Shown piece after piece: positions 1 through 7,978 of a DNA stretch of 64,000 nucleotides (position 1 is its first letter; the number at the start of each line of letters is the position of its first letter). The DNA is from JACJXF01 sp038316435 (GTDB taxonomy: Bacteria; Bacteroidota; Bacteroidia; Bacteroidales; GCA-2748055). Location of the stretch: contig JBBQAQ010000009.1 of assembly GCA_038316435.1 (NCBI GenBank), positions 1 to 64,000 of the forward strand, given 5' to 3'. A program made the position numbers and the translations under genes. Under the pieces are notes generated by a model, which was not told where the DNA came from, did no database searches, and worked only from the letters and a program-made list of their open reading frames with translations.

Positions 1-421
1 GTTTTTCATTTCCGATACCATTGGCCAGGGTATCCTGATAATCGAGCCAGCGCATGTTTTCGTTCCAACCCAATACATTTGCCGATAGCCACAAACCGAG
101 CTTAACATTATTTTCTTTGGCTTTCTTAAAGAAAGTTTCATGTCCATTCGGCCATGTTTCGTTAAAACTTTTATATAAGGTATGTTTGCTAAACCAGAAC
201 ATATCCATAAGAAAATAATCGAGTTTTACCCCTTGTTCGCGCAGGGCGAGGTAGGCATCCAATTCTTTATTTGCAAGTTCTTCAGTCAGTTTTACCGAAT
301 CGGAAAGCTGGTCATGGGCACCCCAGGTGATATAGATATTCGTGGGTTCATTCTGTCTGCTCTCTTTGCATTGAACAAGTGTAAGGCAAAGCAATATAAA
401 TAATAAAATTTTGAAGTTCAT
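1..421 (-). CDS. Glycoside hydrolase-like lipoprotein (TIM barrel), 5' part only
   Basis: The gene runs off the left edge; 140 codons are visible from the ATG at 421. The first 18 residues are a lipoprotein signal with lipobox LVQC (Cys18), so the protein should be anchored in an outer or periplasmic membrane leaflet. The following region has strand-like segments IYITWG, KLDYFLMDMFWF and VKLGLWLS, spaced like the first strands of the TIM barrel in melibiase-type (GH36/GH31-like) glycosidases, where a DxxW-like motif follows a long helix. The substrate cannot be read from this fragment. Assignment to a glycosidase barrel is by pattern, so the family is uncertain; an alpha-galactosidase-like enzyme is the best guess. 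Confidence 0.6.
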   Translation of the reverse strand, partial: MNFKILLFILLCLTLVQCKESRQNEPTNIYITWGAHDQLSDSVKLTEELANKELDAYLALREQGVKLDYFLMDMFWFSKHTLYKSFNETWPNGHETFFKKAKENNVKLGLWLSANVLGWNENMRWLDYQDTLANGIGNEK

Positions 422-426
422 ATTAG

Positions 427-729
427 TTATTGTTTTATGTGATTAATTCTAAAAACCCTGAAATTATAACAAAATTCAGCGCTTACTAATATATATAATA
501 TTCTTTTTAACTCAATTCCTGATTCAATCCTCTTCCATTTACCTCTTGAAAAACCTTCGCTCCATTCAGCATCTAAATGATAATAAAAAGTTCCATCTTT
601 GTCCAATTCTAATGTTGAACTTGTCATTACAGGATTCTCTACAGAATGCCAAATTCCAATATATTTATTTGAATTTGAAATATTGATAATTTTGCAGCCA
701 GTTAAATAGTTTCGTTTATTTGATAAACA
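427..729 (-). pseudogene. Start-less lipoprotein fragment next to RHS toxin tail
   Basis: The reading frame is open from 729 to the stop at 427. It contains a lipobox-like YLTGC (Cys codon at 696-694) followed by a short hydrophilic domain with motifs YIGIWHS, TLELDKDGTFYYH and GKWKR, which look like a small beta-sheet lipocalin-type lipoprotein. No start codon or signal-peptide hydrophobic core precedes the Cys before the in-frame stop at 732. The only ATG (627) would give a 66-residue protein lacking the lipobox. Its position just 3' of an RHS toxin tail is where an immunity gene normally sits, so this is probably a decayed immunity lipoprotein. The function is inferred from position only. 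Confidence 0.4.
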
Positions 730-1470
730 TTAGTAGACCTTGGAAAATAAACATAAGATTTATAGGGCATTCCTCCATGTATCTTATCCCACCAATCTGA
801 ACCACTAAATACTTGAGTTTTACCATTCCCTGGTTCAATCTTACCCATAGACATATTCTCATGCCATGTATCAGGTTTTGCACGAGGATGACTATGAATA
901 AACTTGTCAACATTTTCAAGGCCTAAACCTAGATCCGGTTTACTAACTTCATCACTTACTCTATCGCTCCAAACAGCAAATTTAAAACCATTATCTGTAT
1001 ATTGTGCAAATCCCCATTCAACTTTTGAATTATCCGTAGCAAACTTAAATACATTGAATGCATCATTACCACTATTTCCTGAAATTGATGTTGCAGTCCC
1101 ATCTTTCTCCGACGCAGGTAAAATATCAGTATTTGTAACTGTTATTTGATTCTCTGGCTCAGGATTTCCAAACTCATTGGCTTCACCAGAAGCTTTTGCT
1201 GCTTCATATTCCTTCTTGGCATATAATACATCATATTTGTCACCTCCTGTATCATCAACTCTATCGATTTTTCCGGTTTTTTCATCAATTGTATAACCAT
1301 CTATAAAGGTTCCATTCGGATCGATAAAAATAATTGGATTGTTGTCAACATAGTTATATGGTGAAAGATTTGCATAATTTTCTGCCAATGGATCTTGTAC
1401 GTGCCACCTCCCCAAAGCTGTATCATAGAACCGCGCCCCGTAATCATACCAACCCAATTTTCTTCCTCCA
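702..1470 (-). pseudogene. RHS-repeat core end with JAB-like C-terminal toxin domain, 5'-truncated
   Basis: This is the C-terminal end of an RHS polymorphic toxin. From about 1470 it reads KLGWYDYGARFYD, then GRWHVQDPLAE and SPYNYVDNNPI..DPNG, which is the conserved RHS core-associated region preceding the variable toxin tip. The tip of about 190 residues carries VDKFIHSHPRAKPD; the HSHP motif is typical of JAB/Mov34-like metal-dependent peptidase toxins. Upstream of about 1470 the open frame is only out-of-frame IS66 transposase sequence, so the ATG at 1517 is not a true start and the RHS shell is missing. It is probably a silent toxin cassette left by recombination. The JAB assignment rests on one motif. 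Confidence 0.7.
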
Positions 1471-1722
1471 AAGGGTATTGCCTTCATGACCTGCCTGTCC
1501 GCCCGGAGATTTGCCATCGGAAGTTCGCAAGCTTTTGGTTTTTGTGGGTCTGTTTTCGTCCTTGGAAGGATGCACAGAACTATTACGGCTATTTTTAGGA
1601 TGTTTTAATCGCTCTATCTCTTGAATCAATTGTTGCACAAGCATTTTAAGTGAGGCCACTTCGGCCTTTAAAAAACTATTTTCTTTTTCAAGCTCTGCAA
1701 TCCTTTTTTGGTCAGTCGTCAA
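1467..1722 (-). mobile_element. IS66-family transposase (TnpC) N-terminal remnant
   Basis: About 85 residues from the ATG at 1722 match the N-terminus of IS66 TnpC. There is a coiled coil (RIAELEKENSFLKAEV... to IERLKHP), then the Ser/Asn-rich KNSRNSSVHPSKDENRP and the GGQAGHEG motif that ends the zinc-finger-proximal linker. The frame then switches into RHS-derived sequence at about 1470 and stops at 1444. The zinc finger and DDE catalytic domain are absent, so the element is dead. No clear terminal inverted repeat is visible in 1723-1960. The remnant and the RHS tail share one contiguous junction, showing a deletion or a past insertion that lost its far end. Confidence 0.8.
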
Positions 1723-1963
1723 GTTCTTGATTTTTTATGTAAAAGAAGCTAACGTTAATGAATTTCAAGCATTTAGAAAACGAATGTTGTTAATTTGTAA
1801 TCAACAGGTGTTAGTAAAGTGGCAATTTTTCAGAAAATCAGAAAAAAACTTGCGCCGAATTGTTAATAACTGCCCAATTTTATAGTATTGCTGAATAGTT
1901 ACAAAATTTTTAATTGGAAAAACAAAATTGTATTGGAAATAGATAAATTCCTATTTTATATGC

Positions 1964-1971
1964 TACATTTG
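1964..1971 (+). promoter_or_regulatory. Bacteroidota -7 box for the RloA/RloB operon
   Basis: TACATTTG matches the TAnnTTTG -7 consensus and lies 28 bp before the ATG at 2000, leaving a short leader. No good TTTG -33 element is found 19 bp upstream, so the promoter may be weak or activator dependent. Confidence 0.45.
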
Positions 1972-1999
1972 TAAAATTATTACAAATATCCTAACAAAA

Positions 2000-3265
2000 A
2001 TGATTTTAGAAATTCGTTTGAGCAATTTTTTCTCTATAAAAGAAGAAATTGTACTTGATCTTAGGGCTGGTAATATAAAAAATCAAAAGTCAAAGGAGCT
2101 TTCGAAAAACACCTTCCCTTTTGAAGACATTAAAGTATTAAAAACCATTGCTTTATATGGTGCAAACGCATCAGGTAAAAGCAATATTATAAAAGCTATT
2201 CGCTTTTGTGCAAGCATGGTTTTTATGTCACATACACATAATGAAAATGTAACTTTTAACTTTAAGCCATTTAAATTCAATGGGTTTCAAAATAAACCTA
2301 GCAGGTTTTTCATCCGCTTCGTTAGCATGGGTATTGAATACGAATACAGCTACTCACTGAATCAGATCGAAATTCTTTCTGAAGAACTATACTATTATCC
2401 AAATGGACGAAAGTCTAAGATTTTTTCAAGGGATGAAAATCTGGGAAAAGATAAAAGTGACATTTACTCCTTCACTCCCGTTATTAAGAAACCAATGGAT
2501 GTGGCTGAGAATACTTCAAAGAAGACTCTATTCATTTCAAGAGCCAGTCAGATGGACAGAGAAGTAGGAAAAGAGATTTTTCGCTTTTTTAGCGAAACTT
2601 TTATACTTGGTTATAAGGGCTTCAATGCTTTATCGGTTGAATTGCTTTTTAATGAAAACAAAACCATGTTGCTCGAAGCTTTGCAAATTGCTGACAGTGA
2701 CATTTCCGACATTAAATTGACAAAAAAAACGCTGCCTGAAAAAAATATTAACGTTGGTTTCATAACTAATCAGGTATCCAAGGAGGACATTGAACAACAG
2801 TTTCTGCAAATAAGTACTTTTCATAAATCATCGCCTTCCATAGCTTTTGATTTCGAAAGTGAGGAATCTGCGGGTACGAAGGCATTATTTTTGATTATGC
2901 TTTCAATCCTTGATATTATTAAAAACAACAAAATACTTCTAATTGATGAGATTGAGGAAAGCCTGCATACCAAATTAGTTGAATACATCATTGAACTCTT
3001 TCATGCCGGCAATGGGGCTCAGCTTATCTACTCAACACATAACACAAAGCTTTTGGATTTGAATAAGCTTCGGAAAGATCAGATTTATTTTGTCAACAAA
3101 AAAGAAGACTCATCAACAGATTTGTACTCTTTGTTCGATTACAAAGATTTCAGGGAAAGTATGGATGCTGAAAAAGCATATTTGCAAGGTCGTTTTGACG
3201 CAATACCATATATAAACGGTTCTTTTGAAAATCTTAAAATATTCCTGAATGAGTCGTCCAAATAG
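2000..3265 (+). CDS. rloA: RloA-like AAA/ABC-type ATPase (AbiLi-like defence ATPase)
   Basis: A 421-residue SMC/OLD-like ATPase of the AAA_15/AAA_21 type. Walker A is GANASGKS (about residues 54-61). A signature-like ESAGTKALF comes at about 290, Walker B is ILLIDEIEESLHTKL (about 313), and the switch histidine lies in IYSTHNTKLL. Proteins of this type pair with RloB and form RloAB/AbiL-like abortive-infection modules, where the ATPase is thought to sense phage and control the nuclease-like partner. Its stop overlaps the start of the RloB gene by 17 bp, which implies translational coupling. The defence role follows from family knowledge; the phage trigger and target are unknown. Confidence 0.85.
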   Translation: MILEIRLSNFFSIKEEIVLDLRAGNIKNQKSKELSKNTFPFEDIKVLKTIALYGANASGKSNIIKAIRFCASMVFMSHTHNENVTFNFKPFKFNGFQNKPSRFFIRFVSMGIEYEYSYSLNQIEILSEELYYYPNGRKSKIFSRDENLGKDKSDIYSFTPVIKKPMDVAENTSKKTLFISRASQMDREVGKEIFRFFSETFILGYKGFNALSVELLFNENKTMLLEALQIADSDISDIKLTKKTLPEKNINVGFITNQVSKEDIEQQFLQISTFHKSSPSIAFDFESEESAGTKALFLIMLSILDIIKNNKILLIDEIEESLHTKLVEYIIELFHAGNGAQLIYSTHNTKLLDLNKLRKDQIYFVNKKEDSSTDLYSLFDYKDFRESMDAEKAYLQGRFDAIPYINGSFENLKIFLNESSK

Positions 3266-3803
3266 GATTTCCAAAGGGAGAGTCACAAATCCTACTTTCT
3301 TTGTTTTTTGTGAAGGAAAAACAGAAGAGCTGTATATAAATTACTTGAGAACAAAATATCGTTTACCAATATTGATAGACAATAAAAGTTCCGGGAATCG
3401 CATTACTGCGAAATATATCAAAAACTATAAAGAAAGTAAGGATGTTGATCCAAAGGACAAGACCTATCTCATGTATGATCTGGATGCTCCTAAAATGTTA
3501 GAGAAACTACAAGCTATAAAAAATACAATTCTTTTAAGCTCAAATCCATGTTTTGAATTGTGGTTCTTATTGCATTATCAGGAACAAAATGCAGAAATAG
3601 AAGCTTCCAAGTGCATGGCAAGTTTAGTTTCACATCATAAAACCTATAAGAAAGGGGTTCTAGACCAGGTATTAAAGCGTATTCTGAACACTAAGCAGAC
3701 AAAAGCAATTCATAGAGCTGAGAAGTTAAAGAAGCACAACAATCCTTCTTGTCAGGTCTTTCAATTAATTCAAGACCTTGAGAGTTTTCAAAAGTCAAAT
3801 TAG
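3249..3803 (+). CDS. rloB: RloB-like protein (AbiLii-like, Toprim-fold putative nuclease)
   Basis: A 184-residue RloB family protein. The N-terminal FVFCEGKTEELYINYL contains the Toprim-like glutamate motif, MYDLDAP supplies the DxD-type acidic pair (about residues 76-80), and SNPCFELWFLLHYQ is the hallmark RloB motif (about 98-111). A basic C-terminal third (KAIHRAEKLKKH) may bind nucleic acid. It starts inside the RloA gene and is followed by a strong terminator, so the two genes form a closed unit. RloB acts with its ATPase as the likely effector in abortive infection. Catalysis is inferred from the fold and has not been shown for this sequence. Confidence 0.85.
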   Translation: MSRPNRISKGRVTNPTFFVFCEGKTEELYINYLRTKYRLPILIDNKSSGNRITAKYIKNYKESKDVDPKDKTYLMYDLDAPKMLEKLQAIKNTILLSSNPCFELWFLLHYQEQNAEIEASKCMASLVSHHKTYKKGVLDQVLKRILNTKQTKAIHRAEKLKKHNNPSCQVFQLIQDLESFQKSN

Positions 3804-3874
3804 ATACCTGGGGAGAATTGCTAAAACACAAAATTAATTGAATTTGAAAAGTAACTAAGAAGCAATTAAATTAA

Positions 3875-3897
3875 AAACCCGCCTTTTGAGCGGGTTT
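3875..3897. terminator. Bidirectional intrinsic terminator
   Basis: Perfect 8-bp stem AAACCCGC/GCGGGTTT with a 7-nt loop, flanked by an A-run on the left and CTTTA on the right. It can end both the rloAB transcript (plus) and the tRNA-Asp transcript (minus). Confidence 0.85.
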
Positions 3898-3994
3898 CTT
3901 TACTTTGAATAAACCGGAGTTTTTGTCCTGATACTGTCCTGAATGACTTCTCCGATTTTCTAACTCACTTGTAATCATCTGATTAACAATATTC

Positions 3995-4071
3995 TGGCGG
4001 TGCGGACGGGACTCGAACCCGCGACCCACGGCGTGACAGGCCGTTATTCTAACCAACTGAACTACCGCACC
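3995..4071 (-). tRNA. tRNA-Asp (GTC)
   Basis: The reverse strand folds as a full cloverleaf. The acceptor is GGTGCGG/CCGCACC, with a D-loop AGTTGGTTAG. The anticodon stem CGGC/GCCG encloses CTGTCAC, giving anticodon GTC, and the T-arm is CGGGTTCGAGTCCCG. The discriminator is G and CCA is encoded at 3997-3995. A convergent terminator follows at 3875-3897. Confidence 0.96.
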
Positions 4072-4084
4072 AAAATTTTTATTT

Positions 4085-4133
4085 GAACAGGCCGATATGC
4101 TAATCCCGATCTTTATCAGGAAACTACCGCACC
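4085..4133 (-). pseudogene. Truncated, palindrome-interrupted copy of tRNA-Asp 5' half
   Basis: Starting 13 bp upstream of tRNA-Asp, the same strand repeats GGTGCGGTAGTT, the exact 5' end of the tRNA. A short palindrome-like insert CCTGATAAAGATCGGG follows, then GATTAGCATATCGGCCTGT, which matches the D-arm/anticodon part of the tRNA (GGTTAGAATAACGGCCTGT) with two or three changes. Everything after the anticodon is missing. This is a partial duplication of the tRNA, as left by tRNA-targeted integration or by slipped duplication. It cannot encode a functional tRNA. Confidence 0.75.
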
Positions 4134-4231
4134 ATTTTTAAATGCCATGCAAAAGTAGTTTTTTTTTTAATTCTGCAAAAGAATTCTTAAAGAAAAAACA
4201 ATAATTCTGCAAAGCATCTGATTTACTGGGC

Positions 4232-4669
4232 TTACTCTTCAATAATCACGATCTTTTCAATTTCGTCGCCGGCTCTGATTGCATCAATTACCTCGAGTCC
4301 TTCGTAAACTTTTCCAAAACAAGTGTGATTCCTGTCGAGATGCTGTGTGTTCTGTCTACCATGGCAGATAAAGAATTGCGACCCTCCGGTGTTTCTTCCG
4401 GCATGAGCCATGCTTAACACTCCCCGATCGTGATATTGATTATCACCAGTTAATTCGCATTTAATGGTATATCCGGGACCTCCCATCCCAGTTCCGTCAG
4501 GACAGCCACCCTGAACAACGAAATCAGGTATAACACGGTGGAAAGTCAATCCGTCATAAAAACCGCTTTTTGATAGTTTTACAAAATTAGCAACGGTTCC
4601 CGGTGCATCTTTTTCAAAGAAATTCAATTTCATTACACCCTTTGAGGTGTGGATCTCAGCTTTTTGCAT
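4232..4669 (-). CDS. Peptidyl-prolyl cis-trans isomerase, cyclophilin type
   Basis: A 145-residue single-domain cyclophilin that catalyses proline isomerisation during folding. The catalytic FHRVIPDFVVQGG and the substrate-pocket SQFFICH and FGKVYEGLEV are all present, with the conserved Arg in FHR. I start at the ATG at 4669 (MQKAEIHTSKG) because homologues begin there; the upstream ATG at 4696 would add nine residues of no known domain. No signal peptide is present, so the protein is cytoplasmic. It stands alone on the minus strand, beside a short hairpin repeat at 4729-4747. Confidence 0.93.
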   Translation of the reverse strand: MQKAEIHTSKGVMKLNFFEKDAPGTVANFVKLSKSGFYDGLTFHRVIPDFVVQGGCPDGTGMGGPGYTIKCELTGDNQYHDRGVLSMAHAGRNTGGSQFFICHGRQNTQHLDRNHTCFGKVYEGLEVIDAIRAGDEIEKIVIIEE

Positions 4670-4728
4670 GATTGAAACAGTTTTAAAATTCAGCAAGCAA
4701 AAGTATTAATTAAATTTAGAATTTTTCA

Positions 4729-4747
4729 CATTGAGCTTGTCGAAATG
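4729..4747. repeat. Short imperfect palindrome (REP-like)
   Basis: CATTGAGCTTGTCGAAATG lies between the cyclophilin and prsW genes. Its ends (CATT/AATG) pair, and the inner part gives only a weak hairpin. Similar 'TTTCGACAAGCTCAATG' units recur in intergenic regions of many Bacteroidota genomes. Only one copy is seen here. Confidence 0.35.
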
Positions 4748-4771
4748 AGAATTTTGGCCTAATTCTACTTG

Positions 4772-5473
4772 CTAAATTCTTTCTTCTTGCTTTTCTTCAA
4801 TGTTCTCCTCCGGTCTGAATTCAGAAGAGTCTGAGATAACCTTCATTTCTTGGAAACTTGATACCAGCATCCAGACCACATAAGGTATAAATGCTAAAAG
4901 TAAAAAGTAGATCTGTGACAGAAGCATGAAGTCGTATATCCCATGTAATATTAAAGGTATTGTAAAAGCTCTGATCAAATAGCTTGTTCTGATTTCCTTG
5001 TATACATGAGCAATGCCAAAATAGAATCCCATCCTGATTCCAAACAATGCATGAGCAGGAACGGCTGTAAGGGCTCTTACCAATGCGATTTTATAACCAC
5101 CTTCGGCAACATACATAATATTCTCAACCGCCGCAAAACCAAGGGATACAAACACAGCATATACGATTCCATCAAATTTTTCATTAAAGTTTGAATTTTT
5201 CCAGACTAATAAATAAAGGGCTAACAACTTAAAACCTTCTTCTACCAGGCCAGCTTCAATGAAGGATGTATAAAAGGCTGTTCCCCGGATACCCAATACG
5301 GGTTTGATATAGTCAAGAAACTGACCTATAATTAGCACTGGCACAACCGCTATTGCTCCTGCAATCAGAGCCAGAAAAAGCATTGACAAAGGCTCTTTTT
5401 CGTATTTATCCCTAAAATATATGTAAAATAGAATAATGAAGACCGGCGCAAGAGAAAGAATTAATATTTGCAT
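4772..5473 (-). CDS. prsW: PrsW-family intramembrane glutamic protease
   Basis: A 233-residue polytopic membrane protein with about seven predicted helices. The PrsW signatures are EAGLVEEGFKLLALY (EExxK, about residues 73-87), AAVENIMYV (ENxxY, about 114-122) and VPAHALFG (HxxxG). These residues form the active site of the PrsW/CAAX-type protease group, which cleaves membrane-embedded anti-sigma factors. No anti-sigma factor neighbours it, so its substrate here is unknown. It begins 2 bp after the stop of the barrel-like gene upstream (5476-6045), so the two are probably co-transcribed. Confidence 0.9.
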   Translation of the reverse strand: MQILILSLAPVFIILFYIYFRDKYEKEPLSMLFLALIAGAIAVVPVLIIGQFLDYIKPVLGIRGTAFYTSFIEAGLVEEGFKLLALYLLVWKNSNFNEKFDGIVYAVFVSLGFAAVENIMYVAEGGYKIALVRALTAVPAHALFGIRMGFYFGIAHVYKEIRTSYLIRAFTIPLILHGIYDFMLLSQIYFLLLAFIPYVVWMLVSSFQEMKVISDSSEFRPEENIEEKQEERI

Positions 5474-5475
5474 TT

Positions 5476-6045
5476 TTACCAGGATTGAAAAGGAAAATCA
5501 GTTTGATTGTTTCTGAACAGGGAGGGTGAATAAAACTGATTCTGGTCAGATACTCTTATTTCTGCACCGAATGAAAAGTTTCCAAAATCAATTGTCGATC
5601 CGAATGAATAGCTGTTTTTAGGCAAGTTGTAAAGAAAAACATCATTTGAAAGTGTTCTTATTCCCGTTCCATAAATACTAAATTTTTGATTTACCTTATA
5701 TACAGCGGTACCAAATACTGACAAGCTATTAAAAGCATTTATTGAAGGAGTTTCAAGAAGCCCACTTTTTATGGTAGAAAAATACCGGCCTGCAATAAGA
5801 CCTCCGGAAACAGCCAACTTAGGATTAAGCGGGTAAGTCAGAAAAGTGGAAACATATACTCCGGTAACTGATCCATATCGGGGGATGAAAGTTAAGTTAC
5901 TTCCAACCGAGTAATGCAATTCCGGTTTTTTAATAAGCTTCAAATTTGTATATAAATTAAGACTATCAAATGGTTCATTTGATTGGGAAAAACTATCGTA
6001 TGTAAAAAAGATACTTAGAATTACCGCATATAGTATAACTTTCAT
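5476..6045 (-). CDS. Secreted beta-rich protein, putative small outer-membrane barrel
   Basis: A 189-residue protein with a signal peptide (residues 1-20, cleavage near DSFSQ). It then has alternating strands such as LHYSVGSNLTFIPRYG, KLAVSGGLIAGRYF, FSIYGTGIRTL and FSFGAEIRV, which suggests an 8- to 10-stranded outer-membrane barrel. No named family is recognised. It precedes prsW by 2 bp on the same strand, so co-expression is likely. Its function is unknown; it could be a structural or biogenesis-related surface protein. Confidence 0.6.
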   Translation of the reverse strand: MKVILYAVILSIFFTYDSFSQSNEPFDSLNLYTNLKLIKKPELHYSVGSNLTFIPRYGSVTGVYVSTFLTYPLNPKLAVSGGLIAGRYFSTIKSGLLETPSINAFNSLSVFGTAVYKVNQKFSIYGTGIRTLSNDVFLYNLPKNSYSFGSTIDFGNFSFGAEIRVSDQNQFYSPSLFRNNQTDFPFQSW

Positions 6046-6377
6046 AATACTTTTATTGGTTCATTAACATATCAATTGAACTGAAATTCAACAGTCTTGA
6101 CAAAATCAGCAGGCTTGAAAAATCATCAAAAAAAATATACTTTAAACTTCATTTTAGGCTTTAAATCTGCATTTAAGCATAACCAGAATCAAGCTTGATT
6201 TAAAACGGCAATTTATGTTATTTTTATTATATCTGATTGGATATTTTGGATCAAATATTAAGGAATCATGTGTATTTTTAGCATTTTAAATCCTTTGTAA
6301 GTGTATTTGTGATCTTTAACAATGCTGTTTTTAGAGTCAAAAAACTAGCCCAAACAAAACCTTTAAGACAAAGCCCA
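6046..6377. other. Intergenic region between divergent genes, nothing specific found
   Basis: 332 bp of AT-rich DNA between the minus-strand barrel-like gene and the plus-strand GH43 gene. It must hold two promoters, but no exact TAnnTTTG box is seen; TATTTTGG at about 6252 is a near match. No ORF, palindrome or RNA fold stands out. Confidence 0.4.
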
Positions 6378-7442
6378 ATGAAAAGAATTCCTGTTCTAAC
6401 TATCCTTCTCCTATTATTTTTAAACATTTATGCTCAGCAAAGCACTACTCCTACTGGACTGTTAATGTCTGGGAATCCAATTTTGAAGGGCTGGTATGCA
6501 GACCCGGAAGCAATAATTTTCGGAAATGAATATTGGATTTATCCAACTTATTCAGATCATTTTGGAAATCTGGATGCATCGGAAAAATTTTCCGATGATC
6601 AGCTTAATTCAAGAAAAAAGGAAATATATCCGCCATTTCTCATTCAAACTTTTTTTAACGCTTTTTCATCCAAAGATTTAATTACATGGGAAAAGCACTC
6701 ACATGTGCTGGATATAAAGGATATCAAATGGGCTTCCTATGCGGTATGGGCACCGTCAATTATTTTCGCAAATAATAAATATTATCTTTTTTTTGGTGCG
6801 AATGATATTAAATCGGATATTGAGTTAGGTGGCATAGGCGTTGCAACGAGCGACAAGCCAGAAGGCCCATTTATAGATGCACTTGGACATCCCCTAATCG
6901 GTAACTTTCATAACGGAGCTCAGCCAATTGATCAATTTGTTTTTCAAGACTCAGATGGGGAATTTTATATGTATTATGGTGGCTGGCGGCACTGTAATAT
7001 TGTCAGGCTTAGTAAAGATCTGTTAAGTCTCATTCCTTTTGCAGATGGAGAAATGTACAAGGAAATCACGCCTGAAAACTATGTCGAAGGTCCATTTGTA
7101 TTTAGGCGAAATTCCAAGTATTACCTGATGTGGTCTGAAGGAGACTGGACCGGACCCGATTACAGCGTTTCTTATGCCATAGCTGATCTGCCTGCGGGTC
7201 CTTTTAAACGCATTGGAAAAATTCTGCAGCAGGATCCTAAGATTGCTACTGGAGCCGGACACCATTCGGTTATAAATATCCCTGGAACTGATGATTGGTA
7301 TATAGTTTATCATCGGCGTCCCTTGAATACTAATAATGGCAACCAGAGGGAAACCTGCATAGACAGGATGTTTTTTGATGAAAACGGATTTATTAAGCCA
7401 GTGAAAATGACGTTTGAAGGAGTTGAGAAAAGACAACTTTAA
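6378..7442 (+). CDS. Secreted GH43-family glycosidase (arabinan/xylan-type)
   Basis: A 354-residue five-bladed propeller glycosidase with a signal peptide (MKRIPVLTILLLLFLNIYAQ). I start at 6378 because the longer frame from 6309 places the signal 23 residues inside. The GH43 landmarks are GWYADPE (catalytic base Asp near residue 42), WAPSIIF, QPIDQFVFQD (pKa-modulating Asp), YVEGPFVFR (acid Glu) and GAGHHSV. Members hydrolyse arabinosyl or xylosyl linkages by inversion. The L-arabinose catabolic genes 4 kb away make an arabinofuranosidase-like role plausible. The subfamily and exact substrate cannot be assigned by eye. Confidence 0.85.
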   Translation: MKRIPVLTILLLLFLNIYAQQSTTPTGLLMSGNPILKGWYADPEAIIFGNEYWIYPTYSDHFGNLDASEKFSDDQLNSRKKEIYPPFLIQTFFNAFSSKDLITWEKHSHVLDIKDIKWASYAVWAPSIIFANNKYYLFFGANDIKSDIELGGIGVATSDKPEGPFIDALGHPLIGNFHNGAQPIDQFVFQDSDGEFYMYYGGWRHCNIVRLSKDLLSLIPFADGEMYKEITPENYVEGPFVFRRNSKYYLMWSEGDWTGPDYSVSYAIADLPAGPFKRIGKILQQDPKIATGAGHHSVINIPGTDDWYIVYHRRPLNTNNGNQRETCIDRMFFDENGFIKPVKMTFEGVEKRQL

Positions 7443-7978
7443 TAAATATACCCGATACGTTATTTTTTTTGATAGAGAGGTATGGGAATTTCCGATTCTG
7501 AAGATTTATTTTTTTCAATTATACTTTCAACAAATTCGCAAAAAATATGTTTTGCAAAGTGTTATGAACTATTACGTGAATCAACAAAAAAGATTTGAAA
7601 CCACATTTTTATTGAAGTGTATAAAGTTTGGATTTGTTTTAAGTATTTCAATATAAAAACTGGAATTCTCACAAAAACCATAGAGATTTTAACGCATTTA
7701 CTTGAATAACAATTTAATACATATTTCCCGACTCTGTTATTTAAGAAATATATTTCGCTTTTTGCTGATTTTAATTCAACGTAAAATTTATAAAACCTGC
7801 CTGTAAAACAGGTATTTACATTAATTATTATAAATAAAAAACTCTAAATTTGGAGGTTCAAATACTGTTTTAATTCAAGTGGTAAGTTTGGTAGTGCATG
7901 AAGTTCGTTTGCATGGTGTTTTTTACAAATCTTGTAAGTAATTAGTACAGTTTAACTGTTTCATTACCAGGAAACACA
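7443..7978. other. AT-rich intergenic region upstream of the peptide-modification locus
   Basis: 536 bp with no convincing gene. An 80-codon frame at 7414-7656 overlaps the GH43 end and is low-complexity, so it was not called. A small hairpin ACCTG/CAGGT sits at 7795-7813. A TAAATTTG -7 box at 7845-7852 is the only promoter-like element. Confidence 0.5.
7845..7852 (+). promoter_or_regulatory. Candidate -7 promoter box upstream of the peptide locus
   Basis: TAAATTTG fits TAnnTTTG. It would start a transcript covering the T9SS-tail ORF (7979), the small peptide (8342) and the two enzymes. No TTTG is found at the expected -33 distance, so support is partial. Confidence 0.35.

Noticed and set aside
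1395..1598. 67-codon plus-strand ORF across the IS66-RHS junction
   Set aside because: It is antisense to both remnants and has no recognisable domain.
7414..7656. 80-codon plus-strand ORF after the GH43 gene
   Set aside because: It overlaps the GH43 end in another frame, is very rich in Phe, Tyr, Ile and Lys as random AT-rich DNA gives, and has no domain or signal.
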